Positions 9,479 to 18,023 of a stretch of DNA of 64,000 nt are shown piece by piece. The DNA is from G965214625 sp965214625 (GTDB lineage Bacteria > Pseudomonadota > Gammaproteobacteria > Arenicellales > Poriferihabitantaceae): NCBI GenBank assembly GCA_965214625.1, contig OZ243962.1, positions 2,852,001 to 2,916,000 of the forward strand. Direction: 5' to 3'. The first letter of the stretch is position 1, and every line of letters starts with the position of its first letter. A program made the position numbers and the translations under genes. Under the pieces are notes generated by a model. It searched no databases. It saw nothing but the letters and a program-made list of their open reading frames with translations, and was not told the origin of the DNA.

Positions 9479-11890
9479 ATGATCTTGCTGCTTGTTGTTC
9501 TCGTAGGACTGACCATCGTCTATTGGCGATTTGGCCTGCAACTCAAAAGCTGGTTGATGCTCACCGTGGCCGTGTTAGGTGTGACGGCGGTGACCGGATT
9601 GACCTCAACCTTCCTGACCATGCTGGTTTTAATTGTCTTTGGCGGGTTACTCCTGCTGTTGTACTTCTCGGAGGATTTACGCCGACGGGTTCTCACAACC
9701 CCCGTGTTTCACTGGGCAAAAAAACGCACAAGACCGCTTTCTCCCGATGAGCAGCAACAAATTCAAGCCGGAACCAAGGGGTGGGAGGCTCACCTGGTCG
9801 CAGGTGAACCCGATTGGAACACGTTGTTTGAAGTGCCCGAACCCTCATTGTCGGACGAAGAGCGGATATTCATAGAAGGGCCACTTGAGGCACTTTGTGC
9901 CATGGTCGATGACTGGGAAATCACGCACCAGCTGAATGATTTACCGCCATCGGTTTGGGGTTTTCTCAAGGAGCACAGGTTTTTTGGCTTGAGCACCGCA
10001 AAGGCTTATGGCGGGCTTGAGTTTTCGCCGCATGCCGTTGCCTGTGTTCTGCAAAAAATGGCAACCCGGAGTGGTACGTTGGCGGTCACGGTGATGGTGC
10101 CGAATGCGTCGGGGTTGTCCCAGTGGTTGCAGCATGCCGGGACCGATGACCAAAAGGCGTATTATCTTCCCCGTCTGGCCAATGGTACCGAGATTGCGAG
10201 TGGTATTCTGGAAACTCCAGGGCTAAGTGGAGAGGCTGAGGCGTTCCCTTGCGTCGGGATGGTGTGCAAGGCAGTCCGGGATGGCGAAGAAGTGCTCGGT
10301 TTCAGGGTGAACTGGGAAAAGCAATACATTACGCTGGCCCCGGTCTCGACGCTGCTGGGGCTGTCCTTTGAGGCCTATGATCCCGAACATTTGCTCGGAC
10401 AACAAAGGCGGCTGGGCATGACTTGTGCCATGCTCTCCACCGACGTGGCGGGAATCCGTATCGGTGCTCGCCATCTGCCCCTGAATGCGGCCTTTCAGAC
10501 GGGCCCCACGAGTGGGCGGGATGTATTCGTTCCCATGGAATCGGTGATTGGTGGGCGCGAGAAGGTGGGACAGGGTCGTCCAATGCTGATGGAGTCTCTT
10601 ATCGCCGCCCAGGGCCTGTCGTTTTCGCCGATCAGTGTGGGCGCCGCCAAGATAGCGGCCCGGCGCAGCGGAGAGTATGTGAGCATCAAGCAGCAGTATG
10701 CGATTGAGGGCGGGAAATGGGAGGGTGCGCAGGCGGTGCTTGCACGGATCGGGGGATTCACCTATCTGATCGACAGCGCTCAGGGATTGATGTCCAGTGT
10801 GTTGACTTCAGGGGGGAAACCGGCTGCGATGGCCGCGATGGTCAAGCTGCAATGCACGGAATTGGCGCGCGTGGTCGTCAACGATGCGATGGATTTGCAC
10901 GGTGATACAGCGATTTGTATGGGCCCGGGAAATGTACTGGCACCTCTCTATCAGCAACTGCCGGTTCCTGTCACAGCACAAGGCGGTAATCTGTTTATCC
11001 GAAGCAGACTGATTTTTGTGCACAGTCTGTTGCGTTGTCATCCCTGCTTGCTCAAAGAGATTCATGCCATGACAACGGAAGAGACATCAGCAGGCCTGAC
11101 GTTATTCGATCAAGTGATCGCGGAACATGTTGAGCACCTCAGTGGCAACAAGATGCGTTCATTCATATTTGGTCTGAGCCGGGGCCGTCTGGCCAAAGGA
11201 ACCGGACAGGGCGTGATGCTGAAATACAGCCGTACGATCGACCAGTTGAGTGCCGCTTTTGCGTTCCTTGCCGATGTAACGCTCTGTGTGCTGGGTGGAC
11301 ACACAACCTCGAAGCAAATACTGGCGGGCCGGTTTGGCGATACGTTGGGTTATCTTTTTCTGGCGTCAGCAGCACTCAAGCGGTTCCATGATCGGGGCGA
11401 AACAGCAGAAGAAACTCCGTTGGTCGATTGGGCGTGCCAGTATGCCTTATATCAAGCGCAACAGGGCCTGGCAGGGATCTTGAGCAATTACCCGGTTCCC
11501 TGGCTCGGAATTCTGCTAAGAGTGCCCATCTTCCCCACGGGCCGGTATTTGACGCTACCGAAAGATACGCTGTCGAGGGCGGTTGCACGGCTTTTGCAAA
11601 AAAATGGTCCGGTGAGAGACAGTTTGGCCGAGCATGTTTTCATTTCCTGCGACCCGAACGAAATGTCTGTGCGCATTGAACAGGCATTTGATCTCCTGCA
11701 ACACAGTCAACCCATCCGACAACGCCTGCAAAGACAAGAATTTGCCCCCGAAGTCGGACAGCCATATGGTCAGTGGGTAGAGCAACTGGTCGCCGATCAG
11801 ACATTGAGTGCAAAAGACGGCGCGTTATTGAAACAGGCCCACGATGCGGCAACACAGGCACTTGGGAAGGACCATTTCAATTTGCCTTAG
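9479..11890 (+). CDS. fadE: Acyl-CoA dehydrogenase FadE
   Basis: An 803-residue protein of the long FadE (YafH) type that carries out the first step of fatty acid beta-oxidation, making trans-2-enoyl-CoA with FAD. Two hydrophobic segments (about residues 1-17 and 23-55) precede the dehydrogenase body. The middle holds ATRSGTLAVTVMVPN, NWEKQYITLAPV and the family's GPTSGRDVFVP segment. The late part (about 560-780) is the extra C-terminal domain typical of FadE, DUF1974-like. The length agrees with E. coli FadE (814). It is monocistronic; the stretch before it (9314-9478) holds no clear promoter. A decayed WYL regulator gene follows at once. Confidence 0.95.
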   Translation: MILLLVVLVGLTIVYWRFGLQLKSWLMLTVAVLGVTAVTGLTSTFLTMLVLIVFGGLLLLLYFSEDLRRRVLTTPVFHWAKKRTRPLSPDEQQQIQAGTKGWEAHLVAGEPDWNTLFEVPEPSLSDEERIFIEGPLEALCAMVDDWEITHQLNDLPPSVWGFLKEHRFFGLSTAKAYGGLEFSPHAVACVLQKMATRSGTLAVTVMVPNASGLSQWLQHAGTDDQKAYYLPRLANGTEIASGILETPGLSGEAEAFPCVGMVCKAVRDGEEVLGFRVNWEKQYITLAPVSTLLGLSFEAYDPEHLLGQQRRLGMTCAMLSTDVAGIRIGARHLPLNAAFQTGPTSGRDVFVPMESVIGGREKVGQGRPMLMESLIAAQGLSFSPISVGAAKIAARRSGEYVSIKQQYAIEGGKWEGAQAVLARIGGFTYLIDSAQGLMSSVLTSGGKPAAMAAMVKLQCTELARVVVNDAMDLHGDTAICMGPGNVLAPLYQQLPVPVTAQGGNLFIRSRLIFVHSLLRCHPCLLKEIHAMTTEETSAGLTLFDQVIAEHVEHLSGNKMRSFIFGLSRGRLAKGTGQGVMLKYSRTIDQLSAAFAFLADVTLCVLGGHTTSKQILAGRFGDTLGYLFLASAALKRFHDRGETAEETPLVDWACQYALYQAQQGLAGILSNYPVPWLGILLRVPIFPTGRYLTLPKDTLSRAVARLLQKNGPVRDSLAEHVFISCDPNEMSVRIEQAFDLLQHSQPIRQRLQRQEFAPEVGQPYGQWVEQLVADQTLSAKDGALLKQAHDAATQALGKDHFNLP

Positions 11891-11911
11891 CATCGGTGCA
11901 GTGGTCGTGCT

Positions 11912-12428
11912 GTGCGGTGCCCGCAGCGACGGATCAATGCCGTCTTGCTCCGTGATGTGCTGTCAGCAATTCGGGAACATCGTTCGATTGAACTGCACTA
12001 TCAGACGATGAGTGAAATCCGTCCCTTGCCGGAGTGGCGACGCCTGACACCGCATGCGCTGGCATGTCCGTGGATTCTGCCACATCGACCGGAAATTCAA
12101 GGATTTCATTCTTTCCCGATGCCTGGAAACCAGAAAACCCGATACCCCGGGATCGGTGCCGCAAGACGACAGGATGTGGCGTGAGCGGTTTACAGTCATC
12201 CTTGCGCCAAACCCGGCACTGAGTCATAGCCAGCAGAGTGTTATTGCCCACGATTACGAGATGGAAAAGGGCTTGGCCAGGGTGTCCGTGCGCAAGGCCC
12301 TTTTGTATTATTTTCAAAAGCGGCTACGTCTTGATGTGGCTGACAGGCTTGATCATCCAAACGAGACCCCCGTTGTTGTGGTCAACCGCGACGCACTCAA
12401 TGCGGCACTGGCCGAGGCGATGGGATAA
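11912..12428 (+). pseudogene. Remnant of a WYL-domain regulator (CapW/BrxR-like), frameshifted and N-truncated
   Basis: Frame one (11912 to about 12056) reads LRDVLSAIREHRSIELHYQTMS followed by WRRLTPHALA, the first strands of a WYL domain. A second frame (about 12054-12428) continues with RWHVRGFCHIDRKFKDFILSR, then WRERFTVILAPNPALSHSQ and YEMEKGLARVSVRKALLYYF, which are the rest of WYL and the WCX tail. Joining them needs a frame change and the loss of a few codons near 12055. The N-terminal winged helix is absent. This arrangement matches the WYL regulators CapW and BrxR that control CBASS or BREX defence loci, but no such locus remains here. A WYL remnant is well supported; the subfamily is inference. 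Confidence 0.7.
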
Positions 12429-12566
12429 ATCCGGGCTGCCTTGCATTGCGACTGCAGCGTCAAGCGGCATGCTCATCGCCGGACAGCATAAACGGACAGA
12501 TGACCCGGGTTCCAACAATCTGCATCGAATTCTGCTTTAATTGGATTATCGGTTTCTAGATTGTGG

Positions 12567-12572
12567 CATAAT
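12567..12572 (+). promoter_or_regulatory. Possible -10 box for the yajC-secDF operon
   Basis: CATAAT lies 66 bases before the yajC ATG in an AT-richer stretch. The -35 side is weak (TTGGAT at 12541-12546, spacing 20), so this is only a candidate. The usual upstream genes queA and tgt are missing, so the operon needs its own promoter. Confidence 0.3.
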
Positions 12573-12637
12573 CGGCCCTCAAAAATGGGTGCTGACACAG
12601 ACCATTTGTCCGAGTAAATTATTTCTGGGTAGTACTA

Positions 12638-12994
12638 ATGAACTTATTCATCATATCAGATGCATGGGCACAGGCCGATGGCGGGGCAGGCGGTGGACTG
12701 CTGAGCCTGTTGCCTTTTCTGGCGATCTTCGCCGTGTTTTATTTCCTGCTCATACGGCCTCAGCAAAAACGGGCCAAAGAGCACAAGGCGATGATTGCCT
12801 CGATAGCCAAAGGCGACGAAATCGTGACCAATGGCGGGACGCTGGGAAAGGTCATGGAGGTGGGAGAAAACTTTCTGACCGTGGAGGTGTCTACGGGAGT
12901 GAGTATCAAGGTTCAAAATGGCGCAGTGGCGCAAATGATGCCAAAAGGAACCATCAAGTCGGCCACGTCGAAAGAAGTTACCAAGTCGTCCTGA
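12638..12994 (+). CDS. yajC: Preprotein translocase subunit YajC
   Basis: A 118-residue small membrane protein of the SecDF-YajC complex. One transmembrane helix (LLSLLPFLAIFAVFYFLLI, about residues 21-39) is followed by the family signature RPQQKRAKEHKAMI and a cytosolic GDEIVTNGGTLGKV beta domain. YajC associates with SecDF at the inner membrane and supports Sec-dependent export. It begins the yajC-secD-secF order, 112 bases before secD. The queA and tgt genes usually found upstream are absent, replaced by a dead WYL regulator. Confidence 0.95.
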   Translation: MNLFIISDAWAQADGGAGGGLLSLLPFLAIFAVFYFLLIRPQQKRAKEHKAMIASIAKGDEIVTNGGTLGKVMEVGENFLTVEVSTGVSIKVQNGAVAQMMPKGTIKSATSKEVTKSS

Positions 12995-13106
12995 GAAATC
13001 GTTGTTCAAACGTTTGAGTGAAACCATGAAAACCAGGTTGAACCGGGTGACCTGCGGTTGTGCCCGGTCTGTCTAGTTTGTACCAGTCGTCGGCACGAAG
13101 CGTTCC

Positions 13107-14990
13107 ATGTTGAATAAAACAGTCTGGTGGAAGTATCTGATCATTGCGATCGTGCTGGGCGTTGGCGGGATTTATGCGGTACCCAACATTTTTGGCAATG
13201 ATCCCGGTATGCAGGTTCGGGGAACCCGCGGGAACTTTGTTTCCAGTACGACACTGGCGCAGGTTGAGGCGGCATTGAGCCGACAGGCCATTTCGCTGAA
13301 GTCGCTTGCGATGGATGAAAAGGGGATCAATGTCCGTTTTCAGAATGAGGAAGACCAGCTGCGCGGACAGGAAATCGTGGAGAGCAGTCTCGGAAACGGT
13401 TTTACCACGGCACTGACCTTGCTTTCCGGTGCGCCCCAGTGGCTTACGGATGCCGGAATCAATCCGATGTATCTGGGGCTGGACCTGCGCGGCGGGGTCC
13501 ACTTCTTGCTGGAAGTGGATATGGTCAGTGCGGTCGAGCGAGCCAGAGGACGCTATGAAAGTGACATCAAAACGGCGTTGCGCCAGCAAAAACTGCGCTA
13601 TCTCGGAGTCAGACAAAACACGCAACAGGCATTGGAAGTGCGTCTCAGGGACCCTGGGCAGCGTACCGAGGCAGTGCAAGTGATTGAAGAGGAATTCCCG
13701 GATCTGGAGGTGGTTGAGGACGCCGATCAGCCGGAGGTGCTGATAGTCACCTTGAGTGAACAGTACATGGATGAAATCAGGGAATTTGCGCTGGAGCAGA
13801 ATATGACAGCACTGCGCAATCGGGTTGACCAGCTGGGTGTCGCCGAACCGGTGGTGCAACGACAGGGGGATAACCGGATTGTGATTCAGCTGCCAGGCGT
13901 TCAGGACACGGCCCGGGCGAAACGTATCTTGGGCCGGGCGGCTACGCTTCAAATGCATCTTGTCGATGAAAAGCGCAATGAATCAGCACTCCAATCCGGT
14001 CAGACACCCCCTGGATCACGTTTCTACCGCTTTCGGGATGGACGACGTATCTTATTGAATAAAAGAGTGATTTATTCCGGTGACAATATTGTGGATGCGG
14101 CCGCGAGCCTGGATACACAAACCGGTTCTCCGATTGTCAGCATTACCCTCGATGGAGTGGCCGCCCGAATCAATCAGAAAGTCACCGGGGACAATATCGG
14201 CAATCGGATGGCGGTGGTGTATCTGGAAACGACGTCCGAAACCAAGAAGGATGACGAGGGTAAGGTGGTCTTGGATGAAGAGGGCAGGCCAATACGGGTC
14301 AGTAACCGGATTGAAGAAGTGCTGACGGCGCCGGTGATTCGTGATCAACTGGGCAAGCGTTATCAAATCGAGGGTATCGATACCGTTGACGAGGCGCGGG
14401 ATCTTGCGCTGATGCTTCGTTCAGGTGCCTTGGCGGCTCCCGTCGAGATCATCGAAGAGAGAACGGTGGGTCCCAGCCTGGGTCAGGCGAATATTACCCA
14501 GGGCCTGCGTTCCGTGACGATCGGATTTATTCTGGTCCTGCTTTTCATGCTGGTGTACTACCGGGTGTTCGGTGTGGCGGCGAGTGTTGCCTTGACATTG
14601 AATCTGGTACTCATCGTGGCGGTCTTGTCGATGCTGCAGGCGACGCTGACCCTTCCCGGGGTGGCCGGGATCGTACTGACCGTCGGCATGGCAGTCGATG
14701 CCAATGTGCTTGTCTTTGAACGCATACGGGAGGAAATTCGCAATCGCAACTCGCCCCAGGCCAGCATTCATCTGGGGTATGACCGGGCCTTCTCAACGAT
14801 TGTTGATGCCAATATCACCACATTGATCGCAGCGATTGTGCTTTTCAATTTTGGAACCGGTCCGATCAAGGGTTTCGCCGTGACATTAAGTATCGGAATC
14901 GCGACCTCGATGTTTACCGCCCTCATTGTTACCCGCGCACTGATCAATGCCGTCTATGGCGGCAAACCGGTCAAGCGCCTGCAGATATAG
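13107..14990 (+). CDS. secD: Protein translocase subunit SecD
   Basis: A 627-residue inner-membrane protein that uses the proton gradient to pull exported proteins across the membrane together with SecF. An N-terminal helix (about residues 8-26) precedes a large periplasmic part with GLDLRGGVHFLLEVD (about 123-137) and the P1 head. Five more helices follow, including the conserved GMAVDANVLVFERIREE near residue 530, whose aspartate takes part in proton movement. The size matches E. coli SecD (615). The ATG at 13107 gives the standard N-terminus. SecF follows nine bases downstream. Confidence 0.97.
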   Translation: MLNKTVWWKYLIIAIVLGVGGIYAVPNIFGNDPGMQVRGTRGNFVSSTTLAQVEAALSRQAISLKSLAMDEKGINVRFQNEEDQLRGQEIVESSLGNGFTTALTLLSGAPQWLTDAGINPMYLGLDLRGGVHFLLEVDMVSAVERARGRYESDIKTALRQQKLRYLGVRQNTQQALEVRLRDPGQRTEAVQVIEEEFPDLEVVEDADQPEVLIVTLSEQYMDEIREFALEQNMTALRNRVDQLGVAEPVVQRQGDNRIVIQLPGVQDTARAKRILGRAATLQMHLVDEKRNESALQSGQTPPGSRFYRFRDGRRILLNKRVIYSGDNIVDAAASLDTQTGSPIVSITLDGVAARINQKVTGDNIGNRMAVVYLETTSETKKDDEGKVVLDEEGRPIRVSNRIEEVLTAPVIRDQLGKRYQIEGIDTVDEARDLALMLRSGALAAPVEIIEERTVGPSLGQANITQGLRSVTIGFILVLLFMLVYYRVFGVAASVALTLNLVLIVAVLSMLQATLTLPGVAGIVLTVGMAVDANVLVFERIREEIRNRNSPQASIHLGYDRAFSTIVDANITTLIAAIVLFNFGTGPIKGFAVTLSIGIATSMFTALIVTRALINAVYGGKPVKRLQI

Positions 14991-14999
14991 GACCGGGTC

Positions 15000-16019
15000 G
15001 TGGAATTGATCAATGTAAAAACACGGATTGATTTTCTGGGGAAACGGAAGTTGGCTTTGCTGGTCTCCAGTATTTTGATCCTGGTCAGCGTGGCTGCCTT
15101 TTTTATCAGAGGGTTGAACTTCGGCATTGATTTCACCGGTGGCACGCTTGTCGAAGTGGGATACCAGGATGCGGTGGCCGTTGAATCGGTACGAACGGCC
15201 CTTCAGCAGGGCGACTTCGAGGATGCGGTGGTGCAGCATTTTGGGACAGCCAGGGATGTTCTGGTTCGTTTGCCGGCAGCGCTGTTCGAAGGGACTTCGA
15301 ATGCCGCAGAGGTCAGCAGTCAGGTGATGGCGTCCCTGCGGGCGCCGCATGGCGAGACCGTGGTCGATGCATCGACCGGTGGGTTGCAACAGTGCGTGAG
15401 CAATGGCCAGGTCGGGGATTGCCGGGTTCAGATGCGAAGGGTCGAATTTGTCGGCCCCCAGGTCGGGGACGAGTTGGCCAATCAGGGAGGGTTGGCCATG
15501 CTGTATGCCCTGATCGGTATCCTGATCTATGTGACTTATCGATTTGAATGGCGATTCGCAGTCGGTTCGGTGGTTGCGTTGGTGCACGATGTGTTGGTGA
15601 CCGTTGGTATTTTTGCCGTTTTCCAGTTTGAGTTTTCCCTGCCTGTTCTCGCGGCGGTCTTGGCGGTCATCGGTTATTCTTTGAATGATACGATCGTGGT
15701 CTATGATCGCATTCGCGAAAATTTCCGTAAAATGCGCAAGGGCGACCCCATCGCCATCATGAATGAATCGGTCAACCAGACACTGCCCAGAACCGTGCTG
15801 ACATCGTTGACAACGCTGTTGGTCGTGTTGATCCTGTTGTTGTTCGGTGGCGAGGTCATCCGTGGCTTTTCGATTGCATTGTTCGTGGGAGTCATAATCG
15901 GTACCTATTCGTCTGTGTTTGTGGCCAGTCCAGTGGTGCTCGGTCTTGGCATCACCCGCGAGGATATGATGCCGGTCAAGAAAGAAGGCGCGCAGTCAGA
16001 CAGCACCGGTCTTGAATGA
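15000..16019 (+). CDS. secF: Protein translocase subunit SecF
   Basis: A 339-residue partner of SecD with six membrane helices. The signature GLNFGIDFTGGTLVEVGY lies near residues 38-55, and GYSLNDTIVVYDRIREN near 225-241 carries the conserved aspartate and arginine. The start is GTG at 15000, nine bases after the secD stop, with AGGACCGGG as ribosome site. The C-terminal tail is short and polar. The stop overlaps the ATG of a 25-codon frame. Confidence 0.97.
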   Translation: MELINVKTRIDFLGKRKLALLVSSILILVSVAAFFIRGLNFGIDFTGGTLVEVGYQDAVAVESVRTALQQGDFEDAVVQHFGTARDVLVRLPAALFEGTSNAAEVSSQVMASLRAPHGETVVDASTGGLQQCVSNGQVGDCRVQMRRVEFVGPQVGDELANQGGLAMLYALIGILIYVTYRFEWRFAVGSVVALVHDVLVTVGIFAVFQFEFSLPVLAAVLAVIGYSLNDTIVVYDRIRENFRKMRKGDPIAIMNESVNQTLPRTVLTSLTTLLVVLILLLFGGEVIRGFSIALFVGVIIGTYSSVFVASPVVLGLGITREDMMPVKKEGAQSDSTGLE

Positions 16020-16093
16020 AAATGGAGGGGCTCAGGCCGGAGGACTTCGATCCCTACGTGATGCGGGCAGCGGGCGAGGTGGTCACCCCGTGA
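16016..16093 (+). CDS. Possible 25-residue micro-ORF coupled to secF
   Basis: The ATG at 16016 overlaps the secF stop as ATGA, and the frame stays open for 25 codons, reading MKMEGLRPEDFDPYVMRAAG then EVVTP. The ATGA overlap is the same coupling used by the rib genes downstream. No family is recognised. It may be chance, or the remnant of a longer gene, since nrdR often precedes ribD but is missing here. Confidence 0.25.
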   Translation: MKMEGLRPEDFDPYVMRAAGEVVTP

Positions 16094-16199
16094 TTGATCC
16101 CGGGTTTGATAATCAGGCGGTCCGCCATCACAATCTTTCCGGTAGACATAAAGGCCAGCTTGAATTTTTGGTGTTGAATCAGGTACCAAGACCAGTGAC

Positions 16200-17390
16200 A
16201 TGGGTATGTTTCCGCTACTAAAGTCGACCAGACAGGTCGTTTCGAAAAAACACGTTTCAGCGCGCAAACTGGATCGTGTGCAGGATGATTATCAACTGCA
16301 GGTCGGCGATGACCATCGTTTTATGGCTCGGGCGCTGCAGCTTGCGCGAAGGGGTATTTATACCACTTCACCCAATCCCAACGTAGGCTGTGTCATTGTT
16401 CGCAAAGGGGAGATCGTGGGCGAAGGATGGCACCAGTTTGCCGGGCAGGATCATGCCGAGGTGATTGCGTTGAAACAGGCCGGCAAACAGGCGGCCGGTG
16501 CGACACTGTATGTCACGCTCGAGCCGTGCAGTCATCACGGCAAAACACCCCCTTGCGTTCAGGCGATCATCAAATCGCGAATCGATCGTGTGGTGGTGGC
16601 TACCGAAGACCCGAATCCAATGGTCAACCGGGGAGGTATCTCGAGATTGCAACAGTCAGGAATTCAGGTTGATATCGGCCCCGGCAAGCAGGATGCGAAA
16701 GAAATCAACAGGGGGTTTTTCAAGAGAATCACGATGGGGCAGCCGTGGGTGACTTTGAAAACGGCCATTAGCCTGGATGGTCGAACCGCGATGGCGAATG
16801 GGGAAAGTCAGTGGATTACCGGCGAGGCGGCGCGCCTCGATGCGCACAAGGTGCGCGCCTCGAGTTCTGCCATATTGACCGGTGTGGGAACGGTCCTTAG
16901 AGACAATCCGATGATGACGGCCCGGCTTGAGGGGATCAAACGACAGCCGCTCAGGGTGATTCTGGACAGTCATTTGAGTACGCCGACACATTCACAGATA
17001 TTAAGGACGCCGGGCAATGTGCTGATCATGACAACTCAGAATGAGGAAAATGATCCGACCCTTTTGCAGAGCAGGACCGTTGAGGTGTTGCCCTGTCCGG
17101 CACGCAATGGGAGTGTGGACCTGGCCTTCGTGATGCAAGAGCTCGGGAAACGGGAGATGAACACAGTCATGCTGGAAGCCGGTTCCCAGCTGAGCGGCAA
17201 TATGCTGCAACACGGTTATGTTGACGAATTGGTGGTCTATATGGCGCCGGACCTGCTCGGCAGCAATGCCGGCGACATGTTCCGCTTGACCGGCCTTGAG
17301 CACCTCAGCGATAAGCTACGGCTCGATTTCAGGGATGTCAGGCAGATCGGCAGGGATCTGAAATTAACCCTTGCGGTCCATCAGCGGTAA
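16200..17390 (+). CDS. ribD: Bifunctional riboflavin biosynthesis deaminase/reductase RibD
   Basis: A 396-residue two-domain enzyme. The deaminase (about residues 40-160) has zinc ligands in HAEVIAL and in LEPCSHHGKTPPC; the reductase (about 175-396) has TLKTAISLDGRTA, ITGEAARLDAH and GVGTVLRDNP. It deaminates and then reduces the pyrimidine intermediate made from GTP. The first 35 residues look unusual for the family, and a GTG at 16278 or ATG at 16323 would give a more normal N-terminus, so the start is uncertain. It opens a compact riboflavin operon with three later genes joined by four-base overlaps. I see no FMN riboswitch upstream. Confidence 0.95.
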   Translation: MGMFPLLKSTRQVVSKKHVSARKLDRVQDDYQLQVGDDHRFMARALQLARRGIYTTSPNPNVGCVIVRKGEIVGEGWHQFAGQDHAEVIALKQAGKQAAGATLYVTLEPCSHHGKTPPCVQAIIKSRIDRVVVATEDPNPMVNRGGISRLQQSGIQVDIGPGKQDAKEINRGFFKRITMGQPWVTLKTAISLDGRTAMANGESQWITGEAARLDAHKVRASSSAILTGVGTVLRDNPMMTARLEGIKRQPLRVILDSHLSTPTHSQILRTPGNVLIMTTQNEENDPTLLQSRTVEVLPCPARNGSVDLAFVMQELGKREMNTVMLEAGSQLSGNMLQHGYVDELVVYMAPDLLGSNAGDMFRLTGLEHLSDKLRLDFRDVRQIGRDLKLTLAVHQR

Positions 17391-17402
17391 GGCGTGTCAT
17401 TC

Positions 17403-18023
17403 GTGTTTACCGGCATTATCCAGTCCTTGGGGAAAGTCATCGGACAAAGACCCCATCGAAATGGGTTGACAATATCGATTGATATTGGTGTGATGCCGCC
17501 GGACAGGATTGCCATCGGGGACAGCATTGCAGTCAACGGGGTCTGTCTGACGGCCACACATGTGGAAGGGAAGGTGGTGCGCTTTGATGTATCAAAGGAA
17601 ACACTGAATACCTGTATCATCAGCGGATGGGCACCCGGGGTGAGCGTGAATCTGGAAAGGGCTTTGACACTGAGCACACCCCTCGGCGGCCACCTGGTTT
17701 CAGGGCATGTGGACGGCGTGGTGGAGGTCTGCTGCCGTACCGATTATGACGAGTACGTCGAACTGTGCTTTCGGGTGGACAGGGCGCTGGGCAAACTGAT
17801 TGCGGTCAAGGGGTCGGTGGCGATCGAGGGGGTCAGTCTGACGGTCAATACAGTGGTTGACCGCGACCAGGCATCCGAGTTTACCGTGATGCTGGTGCCC
17901 CATACGCTCGAGCAGACCACCTTGGGAACGTTTAGTGAGGGCATGTTTGCCCATCTGGAAGTTGATCCGGTTGCCCGCTATCTGGACCGACTGATGGAAT
18001 CCAGACAACAGGGCCTGTCATGA
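17403..18023 (+). CDS. ribE: Riboflavin synthase alpha subunit RibE
   Basis: Two lumazine-binding repeats (about residues 1-95 and 96-190) make up riboflavin synthase, which dismutates two 6,7-dimethyl-8-ribityllumazine molecules. The start FTGIIQSLGKV and the motifs NGVCLTAT and EGVSLTVN, one in each repeat, are diagnostic. I chose GTG 17403 because it gives the family's usual MFTGII start and stands 11 bases after AAGG; an in-frame GTG at 17394 is too close to that site. The stop overlaps the next start (ATGA at 18020-18023). Confidence 0.95.
   Translation: MFTGIIQSLGKVIGQRPHRNGLTISIDIGVMPPDRIAIGDSIAVNGVCLTATHVEGKVVRFDVSKETLNTCIISGWAPGVSVNLERALTLSTPLGGHLVSGHVDGVVEVCCRTDYDEYVELCFRVDRALGKLIAVKGSVAIEGVSLTVNTVVDRDQASEFTVMLVPHTLEQTTLGTFSEGMFAHLEVDPVARYLDRLMESRQQGLS

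Noticed and set aside
16020..16199. Possible FMN riboswitch before the rib genes
   Set aside because: None of the conserved FMN element segments are present; the stretch has only a short open frame.
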